DNA of 64,000 bases from JALYOC01 sp036675345 (GCA_036675345.1 JAKFFE010000046.1:1-64000), one strand, 5' to 3'. Shown: positions 16,738 to 27,584, counted from the first letter of the stretch. Notes: generated by a model from the letters alone, not told the origin. Numbers and translations are program-made.

Positions 16738-18249
16738 GTGCACGCGACCATCACCCTGATCGCCTGTGCCGGGCAGCTGTTCCTGGCGCTGCTGGCCCTC
16801 TGGCGGGGAGCGCGCAGCCCGCTGGGGATGCCGCTGGCGCTGCTGGCGGTGACCCAGTTCTCCTGGGGACTCCCCTCCGCGGTCCACGAGCTGACCGGGC
16901 AGCCGGAGTGGCTGTGGCTGAGCAACACCGCCGCGCCGATGAACCTGCCGATCGCCCTGCACTTCGTGCTGGCCTTCGTCGGCCGGCGCCGGTCGCTGGC
17001 CTGGTTGATGTTCTCCACCTACGCGGTGGTGACCGCCTTTGCCGCCAGCACCCTGCTGGCCTTCGTCTCCCCCCGGGTCCGGCAGTTCGTCACCTCCGCT
17101 GAACACGCCACCGTCCACCTGGCGTTGGGAGCGGCGGTGGGGGCGATGATCGTCGTGCTGCTGCTGACCCACCTGCGCCGGGTGGCCCGCCCGGACGAAC
17201 GCGCCCGCACCCAGCTGGTGCTCTACGCGCTGGCCCTGGTCGGGATCCTGGGCTTCACCGAACCGTGGTCGGTGATGTTCGGCGGCGTGCCCCGGCTGGG
17301 GAACGTGGGCGCGCTGGCCAGCAACCTCCTGCTGGCGTTCATTGCCCTGCGCTGGCGGCTGTTCGGCCGGGACCTGGCCACCGGCAGCTTCCCGGTGATC
17401 TTCGTCACCGTGGCCCTGGGGGTGGTGGGCTACCTGGCGGTGTTCGCCTCCTTCAGCACCCGCACCGGGCCGCTGGTGGCCTTCACCGGGCTGCTCACCC
17501 TCTCGGTGATCGTCACCGTGCGCCGGGTGCTCACCCCCCGCGCGCTGGCCCGGGAGCGGCTGGAGCGGCTGGCCACCCTGGGCCGCTTCTCCGCCCAGAT
17601 GGCCCATGACCTCAAGAACCCGATCGCCGCGCTCAAGGGCGCCGCCCAGTTCCTGGAGGAGGAGCACGCCCGCGGGGCCTCGCTGGCGGACAAGGGGGAC
17701 TTCCTCAAGCTGATCGTCCAGCAGACCGACCGGCTCTCCCGGGTGGTCGAGCACTACCAGCGGCTGGGCCGGATCGAGCCGGTGCTCGCCCCCCAGGAGC
17801 TCAACGCCCTGGTGCGCACCGTGCTCTCGCTGCAGGAGTTCGCCGGTCAGGGAAAGGTGCGGATCGTCTCCCAGCCGGCGGAGGGGCTGCCGGAGCTGAG
17901 GCTGGACCGGGATCTGATCGCCGGCGCGCTGGAGAACCTGGTCCGCAACGCGATGGAGGCCATGCCCCAGGGCGGGACGGTGACCGTGCGCACCGGGCTG
18001 GAGGACAAGCTGGAGCCGGCGCGGGTGTTCCTGGACGTGCAGGACACCGGAGAGGGAATGGACCCCCGCACCCGCGAGCGCGCCTTCGACGACTTCTTCA
18101 CCACCAAGGCCACCGGCAGCGGGCTGGGCCTGGCCTTCGTGCGCCGGGTGGTGGAGGCCCACGGGGGCGAGGTCCGGCTGACCAGCAAGGAGGGTTCCGG
18201 CACCACCCTCCGCCTGGTCTTCGTGGCCGACTCCGGCCAGGCCAGCTGA
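16738..18249 (+). CDS. membrane sensor histidine kinase (NtrB-like)
   Basis: 503 residues from GTG. The first about 260 residues hold roughly eight membrane segments and no large periplasmic domain, suggesting sensing within the membrane or from the cytoplasm. The dimerisation/phosphoacceptor helix has H290 in 'MAHDLKNPIAALKG'. The HATPase domain shows N box 'NLVRNAMEAMPQGG', G1 'QDTGEGM', F box 'FDDFFTTK' and G2 'GSGLGLAF'. It lies 24 nt downstream of the MshEN-HEAT gene and 45 nt upstream of an NtrC-type regulator, its probable partner. The signal is unknown. Confidence 0.92.
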   Translation: MHATITLIACAGQLFLALLALWRGARSPLGMPLALLAVTQFSWGLPSAVHELTGQPEWLWLSNTAAPMNLPIALHFVLAFVGRRRSLAWLMFSTYAVVTAFAASTLLAFVSPRVRQFVTSAEHATVHLALGAAVGAMIVVLLLTHLRRVARPDERARTQLVLYALALVGILGFTEPWSVMFGGVPRLGNVGALASNLLLAFIALRWRLFGRDLATGSFPVIFVTVALGVVGYLAVFASFSTRTGPLVAFTGLLTLSVIVTVRRVLTPRALARERLERLATLGRFSAQMAHDLKNPIAALKGAAQFLEEEHARGASLADKGDFLKLIVQQTDRLSRVVEHYQRLGRIEPVLAPQELNALVRTVLSLQEFAGQGKVRIVSQPAEGLPELRLDRDLIAGALENLVRNAMEAMPQGGTVTVRTGLEDKLEPARVFLDVQDTGEGMDPRTRERAFDDFFTTKATGSGLGLAFVRRVVEAHGGEVRLTSKEGSGTTLRLVFVADSGQAS

Positions 18250-18282
18250 GCGGGCTGTCAGGACTTCACCCCGCCGCTGCGG

Positions 18283-18288
18283 TAGCTT
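18283..18288 (+). promoter_or_regulatory. candidate leaderless -10 box
   Basis: TAGCTT lies 6 nt upstream of the GTG at 18295. The response regulator may therefore have its own leaderless transcript inside the operon. Confidence 0.4.
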
Positions 18289-18294
18289 CCGCGC

Positions 18295-19668
<1,374 letters not shown>

Positions 19669-19674
19669 CTCGCC

Positions 19675-21123
19675 CTAATCGGTGACCACGCTCCCGGGGA
19701 GGTTGCCGTAGTCCTCTCCCTCGTCCGCGTGATCGAGAGAGAGGCTGACCAGGTCGCTGATGAACAGGTTGTTGGAGGAGAACTTCGCCAGCGCGATGGC
19801 CAGGTCGTCGTTGCTCTTCCCGGCGGTGACGATGTCGAAGCTGGCGTCGCCGTTGCCGTCCTCGGCGGCGCGGTCCTCGAAGCGGTGGCGCAGGTCGGAG
19901 AGCTGATCCTGGCTCAGGCGGATGGTGATCGGCCGGTCGTGGCTGGCGGCCTCGTCGCCCTGGGCGGGATCGCCGGTGAAGGCAGTGACCAGGTCGCGGC
20001 GGAACCCGTCGCTGTCATTGGTGAACACCAGCTCGTGGTACGACTCGTCGTACTGTTTGCCGTACTCGTTCTCCACGTTGTGGATGTTCAGGGTCGCGCC
20101 GCCGTAGTTGAGCGAGATGTCGTCCACCCGTGACCCATCCTCCTGGATGAAGGAGGTGCGGGTGCCCGAGGTCCCGGCGCCGTCGAAGGAGGCCGCGTCC
20201 AGTCCGGAGATCCCCAGGTCGACGCTGGACTGCGAGCTGAAGTCCGCCCGCTCGATGATCCCCGCGTGGGTCACGCCCGGACGATCGCCGGAGGGGAGCT
20301 CGCCGGTGTTCAGGTAGCGCTGATACTCGAGCGTGCCCTCCTCCGAACCGAGGTCGAACGAGGCCGTCCGCAGCCGGACCTCCTCGAAGGAGGTGCTGTT
20401 TCCGGCGGAGACCGACACCGGTCCCACCGAGAGCCCGGCGGTGATCCCGGACTCGAACGCGGCGGTGGGGCCGGCGCTGACCTGCACCTGGTCTCCGTTC
20501 CGGGAGACTTCGATCGAGGTGCCCTCGGACTCGCTGCCGCTGGAGCCGAGGCTGACCTCCGCGCCGTGATACGCGACCGTGGCGCCCAGCTCACTGCTCT
20601 CGATGTTGGCGGTGTCCAGGCGAACCGATCCGCCGTCCGGAATGGTGGTGGGATCCGCCGGGTTCGGCACCGGGATCTCGCCGTTCTGGAAGCGCTGGAA
20701 GTCCTCCTCGCTGAGCCGGACCTCGTAGGTCGCGTTCGCGGTCTCGGTGTGGCTGCTGGAGACCGAACCGCCCACCTTCTTTCCCTCCAGCGCCAGCTCG
20801 CCGGTGGCGGTGAGCGAGGCGTTGGCGCTGACGTTGAAGGTCACGAAGCCATCCTCGCGCGTCACCTCGGACTCGAAGTTCGCGGAGACCTCCAGACCCC
20901 CACCGATGGTGACCCCGCCGACCTGGGTGCTGCCCTCCACCCCGGCGGTGACCTCGGCCCCTCCGTCGGTCGGATTGACCGCCAGGGACATCGGATCGGC
21001 GGGAGCAGGCGGCTCGTACTGGTCCGCCGGGGGCGGGGGCGGCGCAGGCTTGGGCATGGCCCGATCTGCGGAGTCCGGCGAGCTGCGACGGATGGGCGAC
21101 GAGTCGGAGATCCGCGAAACCAT
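19675..21123 (-). CDS. unknown beta-rich acidic protein without signal peptide
   Basis: 482 residues, not recognised. After a Pro-rich N-terminus (about 23-45, 'PKPAPPPPPADQYEPP') most of the protein is a Ser/Thr/Gly/Val-rich, lysine-poor, acidic sequence with alternating hydrophobics, suggesting extended beta sheet or solenoid structure, and it has essentially no cysteine. The last about 110 residues are more globular ('FDIVTAGKSNDDLAIALAKF'). There is no signal peptide or lipobox. An AAAGGA sits 7 nt upstream of the ATG. It is convergent with the NtrC gene, 6 nt apart. It could be exported by a non-Sec route; that is a guess. Confidence 0.75.
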   Translation of the reverse strand: MVSRISDSSPIRRSSPDSADRAMPKPAPPPPPADQYEPPAPADPMSLAVNPTDGGAEVTAGVEGSTQVGGVTIGGGLEVSANFESEVTREDGFVTFNVSANASLTATGELALEGKKVGGSVSSSHTETANATYEVRLSEEDFQRFQNGEIPVPNPADPTTIPDGGSVRLDTANIESSELGATVAYHGAEVSLGSSGSESEGTSIEVSRNGDQVQVSAGPTAAFESGITAGLSVGPVSVSAGNSTSFEEVRLRTASFDLGSEEGTLEYQRYLNTGELPSGDRPGVTHAGIIERADFSSQSSVDLGISGLDAASFDGAGTSGTRTSFIQEDGSRVDDISLNYGGATLNIHNVENEYGKQYDESYHELVFTNDSDGFRRDLVTAFTGDPAQGDEAASHDRPITIRLSQDQLSDLRHRFEDRAAEDGNGDASFDIVTAGKSNDDLAIALAKFSSNNLFISDLVSLSLDHADEGEDYGNLPGSVVTD

Positions 21124-21298
21124 GGAGGCGTCCTTTGAGAGTGTCCCTGGTGGCGATTACGCACCCACTCCGGAGCCAGTTACAAACACCCTCCACGATT
21201 CTCCTGGCCCGCCCCTGACACGGCGCGCCATCCCGGGCGGTCAGGGTCGTTCCCTTCCCAGCACCCCTAAACCGGCGAAATTGACAGTCAGCACCCGG

Positions 21299-22711
21299 AT
21301 GCCGAAGGTCTGCTCCGTGCTGACCTCGTTGCTGATCGCCGCCGCCTCCCTGACCACTGCCGCCGCGCCCACCGCCCGGACCGTTCCCCGTGCGGAGGTG
21401 GTGGTCCACCTTCCCCGCCCGGATCGCCTGGCGCCGACGGTGAAGTTCCTCACCGCCGCCGGCCGTCACAGCGCGATGCTCCGGCCGGACAGCTGGGCCC
21501 GCGAACTGCTTCCGGGGCTGGAGATGGATGTCCGCGACGTGGCCGACCTGGAGGCCAAGGGGGTGGACACCGGCCGTCCGCTCACCAGCAGCTTCTTCGG
21601 TTCCGGAAAGGTCACCTGCCTGTGGCTGAAGGATCCGGCCCGCTTCGAGAAGGCCGCCCGCGCCTCGCTGGAAGGCTACGGCCCGCTGTGGAAGGACAAG
21701 ACCCCGGGGGTGTTCGGCGTCCATGTGGAGGGCCAGCTGGTCTACGGAGTGGTGATCCGGAAGAAGGAGGCCTGCGTGGCGGACGACACCGACGGGGTCC
21801 AGCCCCGGCTGCAGCAGGCGGTCCGCGCGCTGGCCGCCGCGCCCACTCCGCTGAGCGCCTTCGACGGACTGACCGGCGAGGCCTTCGTGCTCGCCCCCGG
21901 CAAGGTGGCGCTGGCGCTGACCGCCGAGGGGGACACCCTGCGCGCCAACGGGTTCACCCTCGGTGACCACGATCCCCGGCTGATGGGCGCGGGTCCCTCC
22001 GCCTTCGCCGCCCTCAAGCTGTCCGGGATCGCGGTGGCACGCACCCGCGTGCACCCGGACTCCTCCCGCTACCTGGCGCGCAAGCTGGACTCCCATCTGG
22101 CCGCCGCCTGCCCGTCCTGCGATCGCAAGCTCACCGGAGAGCTGGTGTTCGCTCTCTCCAAGCACCTGACCGGGGACGCCGCCCTGCGGGTGGACCGGGT
22201 GCAGGTGGCGGGGACCCTGCGCACCGCGCCCTCCCGGTTCTTCGCCGTCAAGCAGGCCGGGGTGGCCCGGCTGGGGAACGTGGCCGCCGCCCGCAAGCTG
22301 CTGGAGGGGATGAAGTCCTGGCCCCACGCCCGGGCCACCGACCGCGGCTATTTGCTGAAACTGGAGGGGGGAGAGGTGGAGCTGGGGATCAGCGGCAACA
22401 ACCTGTTCTTCGGCAACGACTCCCAGGCAGTCACCCACCTCCTCCAGGAGCTTCCGCCCGCCGCCACCCCGATGGCGCACGGGGCGGTGATCGACCTCGA
22501 TCCCAAGCTGGTGAACAAGGCCTTCGGTCAGGTCTCGATGCTGGACCTGATGAGCTCTCGCGAGCTGGCCGCGGTGGTGGCGGTGGGGATCGAGCTGGGC
22601 CCACTGTTTGCCCACTCCAAGGCAGTCTCCCTGTGGGCGGACTCCGCGACGGGGAAGAAGCACCGCTTCCAGCTCCAGTGGACCCTGGACGCCGACGCCG
22701 GCGGGCCCTGA
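21299..22711 (+). CDS. secreted or periplasmic protein of unknown function
   Basis: 470 residues from ATG at 21299. The first about 23 residues form a signal peptide (short basic start, 'LLIAAASLTTAAA', then Ala-x-Ala-type cleavage). The mature part is soluble, Lys/Arg/Leu-rich, with two cysteines in 'AACPSCDRKLTGE'. No catalytic motif is recognised; its alternating domains resemble family-less myxobacterial periplasmic proteins. A TTGACA lies 12 nt upstream, too close to act as a -35 for this start. It is divergent from the beta-rich unknown protein by 175 bp and upstream of the carboxyltransferase. Confidence 0.8.
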   Translation: MPKVCSVLTSLLIAAASLTTAAAPTARTVPRAEVVVHLPRPDRLAPTVKFLTAAGRHSAMLRPDSWARELLPGLEMDVRDVADLEAKGVDTGRPLTSSFFGSGKVTCLWLKDPARFEKAARASLEGYGPLWKDKTPGVFGVHVEGQLVYGVVIRKKEACVADDTDGVQPRLQQAVRALAAAPTPLSAFDGLTGEAFVLAPGKVALALTAEGDTLRANGFTLGDHDPRLMGAGPSAFAALKLSGIAVARTRVHPDSSRYLARKLDSHLAAACPSCDRKLTGELVFALSKHLTGDAALRVDRVQVAGTLRTAPSRFFAVKQAGVARLGNVAAARKLLEGMKSWPHARATDRGYLLKLEGGEVELGISGNNLFFGNDSQAVTHLLQELPPAATPMAHGAVIDLDPKLVNKAFGQVSMLDLMSSRELAAVVAVGIELGPLFAHSKAVSLWADSATGKKHRFQLQWTLDADAGGP

Positions 22712-22792
22712 GCGCACCGTGTAGGCAACCCCGGGTCTGATTGGCATCGCCCACGGGCGTTGACGGTGCTTTCTGGCCGCCCGTCCCCTGTG

Positions 22793-22798
22793 TATAGA
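22793..22798 (+). promoter_or_regulatory. candidate leaderless -10 box
   Basis: TATAGA lies 9 nt before the ATG at 22808 with no Shine-Dalgarno between. The nearest TTGACG is 27 nt further upstream, too far for a normal -35. Confidence 0.45.
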
Positions 22799-22807
22799 GG
22801 CCGGGCC

Positions 22808-24373
22808 ATGAACGAGACCATCCCGGAGAAGGACCCCCTGCGCCTACGCCTCAAGGAGATGGAGGAGCAGGCGGAGCTGGGAGGCGGGGCCGATCGCATC
22901 GCCAAGCAGCACGAGGTGGGCAAGCTGACCGCCCGCGAGCGGATCGACCTCTTGCTGGATCCGGGCTCCTTCCAGGAGCTGGACAAGTTCGTCACCCACC
23001 GCTCCTCCGACTTCGGGATGGCGGAGCGGAAGATCCTCGGCGACGGCGTGGTCACCGGCTACGGCGCCATCGAGGGCCGCAAGGTGTTCGTGTTCGCCCA
23101 GGACTTCACGGTCTTCGGCGGCAGCCTCTCCGGCGCCTACGCGCAGAAGATCTGCAAGATCATGGACCTGGCCACCCGGGTGGGCGCGCCGGTGATCGGG
23201 CTCAACGACTCCGGCGGGGCCCGCATCCAGGAGGGGGTGGAGAGCCTGGCCGGGTACGCGGACATCTTCCTGCGCAACACCCTGGCCTCCGGAGTGGTCC
23301 CGCAGCTTTCGCTGATCCTGGGCCCCTGCGCGGGCGGCGCGGTGTACTCGCCGGCGATCACGGACTTCATCCTGATGACCAAGGACACCTCGTACATGTT
23401 CATCACCGGTCCGGAGGTGATCAAGACCGTGACCCACGAGGAGGTCTCCAAGGAGGACCTGGGCGGCGCGCTGGCCCACAACGCCAAGTCCGGCGTGGCC
23501 CACTTCGCCGCGGAAAACGAGCAGGCCTGCATCCTGCTCACCCGCGAGCTGCTCTCCTACCTGCCCTCCAACAACGCCGAGGATCCGCCGGTCGCCGCCA
23601 ATGACGACGACCCGTTCCGCGCCGACGAGGCGCTCAAGGACCTGGTCCCGGCCAACCCCAATAAGCCCTACGACATCAAGGAGCTGATCCGGGCGGTGGT
23701 GGACAACCGGCACTTCTTCGAGGTGCAGGAGCACTTCGCCAAGAACATGGTGATCGGCTTCGCGCGCCTCAACGGCCGCAGCGTGGGGATCGTGGCCAAC
23801 CAGCCCGCGTTCCTGGCCGGCTGCCTGGACATCGACGCCTCCCGCAAGGCGGCGCGCTTCGTCCGCTTCTGCGACTGCTTCAACATCCCCCTGGTCACCT
23901 TCGTGGACGTCCCCGGCTTTCTGCCCGGCACCGATCAGGAGTGGGGCGGGATCATCACCCACGGCGCCAAGCTGCTCTACGCGTACGCCGAAGCCACCGT
24001 GCCCAAGGTGACGGTGATCACCCGCAAGGCCTACGGCGGCGCCTACGACGTGATGGCCTCCAAGCACATCCGGGCGGACATCAACTACGCCTACCCCACC
24101 GCGGAGATCGCGGTGATGGGTCCGGAGGGCGCGGTGAACATCATCTTCCGCAACGAGCTGCTCAAGGCCAAGGACGCCAACGCCGAGCGCGCCAAGCTGG
24201 TGGCGGACTACCGCGAGAAGTTCGCCAACCCGTTCAAGGCCGCCGAGCTGGGCTACATCGACGAGGTGATCCGCCCGGAGGAGACCCGCGCCAAGCTGGT
24301 GCGGGCGCTGGAGATGCTCAAGGACAAGCGGCAGGAGAACCTCCCCCGCAAGCACGGAAACATTCCCCTCTAG
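22808..24373 (+). CDS. pccB: acyl-CoA carboxylase carboxyltransferase (propionyl-CoA carboxylase beta-like)
   Basis: 521 residues, the normal length for PccB-type subunits, which transfer the carboxyl group from biotin to propionyl- or acetyl-CoA. The N-terminal carboxyltransferase half has 'GKLTARERIDLLLDPGSF' and the oxyanion-type 'LNDSGGARIQEGVESL'. The C-terminal half has 'VDVPGFLPGTDQEWGG' and 'ITRKAYGGAYDVMASKHI'. The biotin carboxylase and carrier that complete the enzyme are probably those at 42.9-45 kb. The small gene downstream starts 11 nt after the stop. Propionyl versus acetyl preference cannot be read with confidence. The start is chosen after the -10-like TATAGA. Confidence 0.92.
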   Translation: MNETIPEKDPLRLRLKEMEEQAELGGGADRIAKQHEVGKLTARERIDLLLDPGSFQELDKFVTHRSSDFGMAERKILGDGVVTGYGAIEGRKVFVFAQDFTVFGGSLSGAYAQKICKIMDLATRVGAPVIGLNDSGGARIQEGVESLAGYADIFLRNTLASGVVPQLSLILGPCAGGAVYSPAITDFILMTKDTSYMFITGPEVIKTVTHEEVSKEDLGGALAHNAKSGVAHFAAENEQACILLTRELLSYLPSNNAEDPPVAANDDDPFRADEALKDLVPANPNKPYDIKELIRAVVDNRHFFEVQEHFAKNMVIGFARLNGRSVGIVANQPAFLAGCLDIDASRKAARFVRFCDCFNIPLVTFVDVPGFLPGTDQEWGGIITHGAKLLYAYAEATVPKVTVITRKAYGGAYDVMASKHIRADINYAYPTAEIAVMGPEGAVNIIFRNELLKAKDANAERAKLVADYREKFANPFKAAELGYIDEVIRPEETRAKLVRALEMLKDKRQENLPRKHGNIPL

Positions 24374-24384
24374 GGACGGACACC

Positions 24385-24975
24385 GTGCAGCAACGCCTGA
24401 TCGTCTTCTGTTCGGATGTGGATCTGGAGCTCGAGCGCGTCCGCCGGGTGGTGGGAGCCCTGCGCGAGCAGCACCCCGAGCTGGGCGCCCTGGAGCTGGA
24501 GGAGCTGGATCCCCCGGCGGCGCTGGCCACCTCCGGCTGGACCCTGCTGGCGATCCGTCCGCTGCGGGGGCGGGGCGAGAAGTCCTCCTCGCTGGAGCCC
24601 CACCTGGACGCCCTGGTCCAGGCCTTTGCCGGCTCGCTGGAGGAGCAGGTGGTGGCCGTGTACCACGACGTGGCCAACGGCTTTGCCCGGGCCAGCCTCC
24701 AGAAGGGCAAGGGCCCGCTGAAGCGGATCCAGGGAGACGCCGGCCGGGTGGTGCGTCAGGCCGCAACCTGGCTGGCCTGTGACGCCGCCGAGCTGGCCGT
24801 CTGGTTCCGCGACTCGCTGGCCCCGATTCCCCCCGAGCCCGCCAACCCGCTGGCCGGCGCGATCGACGCCCCGGCGGAGGAGCCGGCCGACCCCGACGAG
24901 GACGACCGCTTCGTGGAGGACAAGCTCCGCCAGGCCCGGGAGCTGATGGAGCAGTACCGGGCGGGGCGGAAGTAG
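24385..24975 (+). CDS. unknown small protein cotranscribed with carboxyltransferase
   Basis: 196 residues from GTG at 24385, 11 nt after the carboxyltransferase stop. The N-terminal about 100 residues alternate beta and helix ('VFCSDVDLELERVRRVVGAL', 'GWTLLAIRPLRG'). The C-terminus is acidic and ends in a basic helix. No signal peptide or membrane segment, and no family recognised. Its position suggests a role with, or at least coexpression with, the carboxylase, for example as an accessory subunit. Proximity is the only evidence. Confidence 0.7.
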   Translation: MQQRLIVFCSDVDLELERVRRVVGALREQHPELGALELEELDPPAALATSGWTLLAIRPLRGRGEKSSSLEPHLDALVQAFAGSLEEQVVAVYHDVANGFARASLQKGKGPLKRIQGDAGRVVRQAATWLACDAAELAVWFRDSLAPIPPEPANPLAGAIDAPAEEPADPDEDDRFVEDKLRQARELMEQYRAGRK

Positions 24976-24997
24976 GCCGGACCGGAGCTCGGGGCCC

Positions 24998-25627
24998 CTA
25001 GCGGGCGTCTTTCATGGCGCGATGGGCCGCGAAGTAGCCGCGCATGACACTGCGAAGGCGATCCGCCCCGGGCCGTCCCCAGTCCCGCTGAAGCTCACAG
25101 GCCAGTCCCAGCACCGAGATGGGCCGCGCCCCCGCCTGAGTCATCCGCTGCATGGCTGCTTCATGGGCCGCCCGGCTCACTCCGCCGATTGCGTCGACGA
25201 CCACGTAGACCTCGTACCTTTCCCGCAGGGCGTCGAGCGCCGGAAACGCCACACACACCTCGGTCCACAGCCCCGCGAGGATCAGCTTCTTCCTCCCGGT
25301 CCGCTCCACGGCTGCGCGAAAGTCAGGGTCCTCCCAGGAGTTCATCGTCGTGCGGTCGATCTCCTCCACGCCCGGCAGCTCCGCCAACAACTCCGGGTTG
25401 GTGCCCGACATCCCGTGCTTCACGTAGACCGTGGACAGCACCACCGGCAGTTCGAACGCGGTCGCGAGCCGGCCCAGGAGGGTGACATTGGCAACCAGCT
25501 CCCGGGGGTCGATGGAGCCAACCCCCGCGTACTGCTCGGGCTGATAATCGATCAAGGCCAGCACCGCGTTGTGCGGGGTCAACAGGCTGTCCTGCTTGGG
25601 ATCTCGAACCGGCGTGACGTCGGACAT
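24998..25627 (-). CDS. YcaC-like isochorismatase-family hydrolase
   Basis: 209 residues of the cysteine hydrolase superfamily. D27 follows a hydrophobic strand ('LALIDYQPEQ') and nucleophile C125 lies in 'GLWTEVCVAFPALDAL', very like the YcaC subgroup, as is the C-terminal 'ACELQRDWG'. The usual third residue, lysine, is not certain; an arginine occupies the neighbouring stretch ('EIDRTTMNSW'). YcaC-type enzymes are octameric with uncertain amide or ester substrates. The start has TAGCGT 7 nt upstream and no ribosome site. It is convergent with the carboxylase partner gene. Confidence 0.88.
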   Translation of the reverse strand: MSDVTPVRDPKQDSLLTPHNAVLALIDYQPEQYAGVGSIDPRELVANVTLLGRLATAFELPVVLSTVYVKHGMSGTNPELLAELPGVEEIDRTTMNSWEDPDFRAAVERTGRKKLILAGLWTEVCVAFPALDALRERYEVYVVVDAIGGVSRAAHEAAMQRMTQAGARPISVLGLACELQRDWGRPGADRLRSVMRGYFAAHRAMKDAR

Positions 25628-25634
25628 TCCCGGG

Positions 25635-25640
25635 ACGCTA
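25635..25640 (-). promoter_or_regulatory. candidate leaderless -10 box
   Basis: TAGCGT on the minus strand lies 7 nt upstream of the ATG at 25627, within the short gap before the acyl-CoA synthetase stop. Confidence 0.45.
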
Positions 25641-25701
25641 ATTCACCCACCCCCTGGGCGCACCACCGCCGGTCCATGAGCGCCCGGCGGGGCAGCGCGC
25701 C

Positions 25702-27354
25702 TCACACCCAGAGCACGTTCTCCCGCTGCTGGTTCCACGCCGAGGCGCTGCCGGCGTACCGGGCCTCGATCGCCGAGCGCTTGAGCTTCAGGGTCGGCGT
25801 CAGCAGCCCGTTCTCCACCGTCCACTCGTCGGACATCACCACCACCTTGTGCAGCTGCTCATGCGGATCCAGCTCCGCGTTGAGCTTCGTCATGTGGGCC
25901 TCCAGGGCCTGGGTGATGAACGCCTTCCGCTGTTGTAGCTGGTTGGACTTGCGGAGGTGTTCGGCCAGCACCACCAGCGCGTAGGGCTGGGGGAGGTCGG
26001 CGCCGGTGACGCAGGCCTGCTCCAGATCCGGGTGGGCCAGCAACCGGTTCTCGATCGGCGCCGGGGCCACGTACTTGCCCTTGCTGGTCTTGAACAGCTC
26101 CTTCACCCGGCCGGTGATCTTCAGGCGGCCTTGCTCGTCGACCTCGCCGCGGTCACCGGTGTGGAGGAAGCCCTCGGCGTCGATCATCTCCTGGGTCAGG
26201 TGATCCGCCTGGTAGTAGCCGAGCATCGTCCCCGGGCTCTTCACCAGGATCTCTCCCGCGGAGGTCAGCTTGCAGGTCACGCCGGACAATGGCGATCCCA
26301 CGTACCCGGCCCGGACCTGGCCTTCGCGGACCGCGTGGGAGACGGCGAAGTTCTCGGTCATCCCGTACACGTCGTGCAGCTTCAGCCCCAGCCGCGCGTA
26401 CCAGGCGATCACCTCCGGGGGCGTGGGCGCGGAACCGGTGACCGCCACCCGGACCTTCCCCATCCCCAGCCCGTCCAGCACCTTCTTGCGGATCAAGCCG
26501 CTCAGGATCGGGATCTTCAGCAGCCGCGCCAGCTTCGGGGCCGGCACCTTGGCGTGGACCCCGCTCTGCAACTTCAGCCACAGCCGGGGGACGCTGCCGA
26601 AGATGGTGGGCTGGGCGCGCTTCACGTCCTCGACGAAGGTGTCCAGGCTCTCGGCGAAGAACACCTGGAAGCCGACCTTGAAGGCGCCGGTCTCCAGCAG
26701 GGAGCGCTCGGCGACGTGGGCCAGCGGCAGATAGGAGATCAGCCGGTCGTTCTCGGTCGCTCCCAGCAGGTCCACGAAGCACTGCGCGGCGGCCATGGTG
26801 CGGAAGCTGTGCATCACCCCCTTCGGCTCGCCGGTGCTGCCCGAGGTGTAGACGATGGTTCCGAGATCATCCGGCGCCGGCCGCGGGCTCTCCTGGAGCG
26901 GCGCGGTCTTCGCCACCAGCTCCGCCCACTTCGGCGCGTCGATCGCCGGTCCCAGCGGCATCACGATCTTCGGCAGGTGCGACGGCAGCCCGGGGGCCAT
27001 CCCGGCGAAGTTGTCCAGCTTGCCGACCAGGATCAGGCTCGAACCGCTGTGCTCCAGGATCGCCCGGATGCTGGCCGGGGTGAGCACCGGATAGATGGGC
27101 ACGGTCACGTGGCCGGCCATCCAGATCGCCAGATCGCTCATCAGCCACCAGGCGGTGTTCTTGGAGAAGACGGCGATCCGGCTTCCACGTGGAAGGTTCA
27201 GCGACTGGAGGTGCGCGGCCATCCGGCGCACCTCGTCCATCGCCTGCCCCCAGGTGTACGTCTTGAGGACGCCGCCTCCGATCGGCTGGGTGAGCCAAAG
27301 ACGGTTCGGATGCCGCGCTTCGTGGGCGTAGACGTGATCCAGTTGGGTTTGCAC
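25702..27354 (-). CDS. AMP-binding acyl-CoA synthetase
   Basis: 550 residues of the ANL superfamily, making acyl-CoA from a carboxylic acid, ATP and CoA through an acyl-adenylate. A3-type ATP motif 'TIVYTSGSTGEPKGVMHSF', A5 'YGMTENFAVSH' and the hinge region 'HTGDRGEVDEQGRLKITGR' are intact, followed by 'ELFKTSKGKYVAP' as in bacterial long-chain synthetases. It starts at GTG with a GGGGGA just upstream and lies next to a YcaC-like hydrolase (74-bp gap). Substrate length is not readable; the long-chain FadD-like type is most likely. Confidence 0.92.
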   Translation of the reverse strand: MQTQLDHVYAHEARHPNRLWLTQPIGGGVLKTYTWGQAMDEVRRMAAHLQSLNLPRGSRIAVFSKNTAWWLMSDLAIWMAGHVTVPIYPVLTPASIRAILEHSGSSLILVGKLDNFAGMAPGLPSHLPKIVMPLGPAIDAPKWAELVAKTAPLQESPRPAPDDLGTIVYTSGSTGEPKGVMHSFRTMAAAQCFVDLLGATENDRLISYLPLAHVAERSLLETGAFKVGFQVFFAESLDTFVEDVKRAQPTIFGSVPRLWLKLQSGVHAKVPAPKLARLLKIPILSGLIRKKVLDGLGMGKVRVAVTGSAPTPPEVIAWYARLGLKLHDVYGMTENFAVSHAVREGQVRAGYVGSPLSGVTCKLTSAGEILVKSPGTMLGYYQADHLTQEMIDAEGFLHTGDRGEVDEQGRLKITGRVKELFKTSKGKYVAPAPIENRLLAHPDLEQACVTGADLPQPYALVVLAEHLRKSNQLQQRKAFITQALEAHMTKLNAELDPHEQLHKVVVMSDEWTVENGLLTPTLKLKRSAIEARYAGSASAWNQQRENVLWV

Positions 27355-27568
27355 AGGGTCCCCCGGGTTCGAGTGCGCGGGGAACGCCGTTCAACCGACC
27401 GTGCCTCCCCCGATGATCTCGAGCGTAGGCCACGTCCGCTCCAGCCGAACAGGTGCCCGGTACAGATCACCTGGCGCCCTCCACACCGGGGAGGGTTCCA
27501 GGACCGCTCGTGGGGGTCCCGAGGCCCCGGTCATCCATTGGGCCCGAGGATTGGAGCCCGCACCGAGG

Positions 27569-27574
27569 TAGGCT
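27569..27574 (+). promoter_or_regulatory. candidate leaderless -10 box
   Basis: TAGGCT lies 10 nt upstream of the ATG at 27585; the intervening sequence is AT-rich with no ribosome site. Confidence 0.4.
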
Positions 27575-27584
27575 TGAATTACAA

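Noticed and set aside
22760..22765. TTGACG as a -35 element for the carboxyltransferase gene
   Set aside because: The gap to TATAGA is 27 nt, far from the usual 16-18.
27453..27584. In-frame N-terminal extension of the GH31-like protein from 27453
   Set aside because: The extension lies before a -10-like TAGGCT and would bury the signal peptide; ATG 27585 restores a lipoprotein signal.
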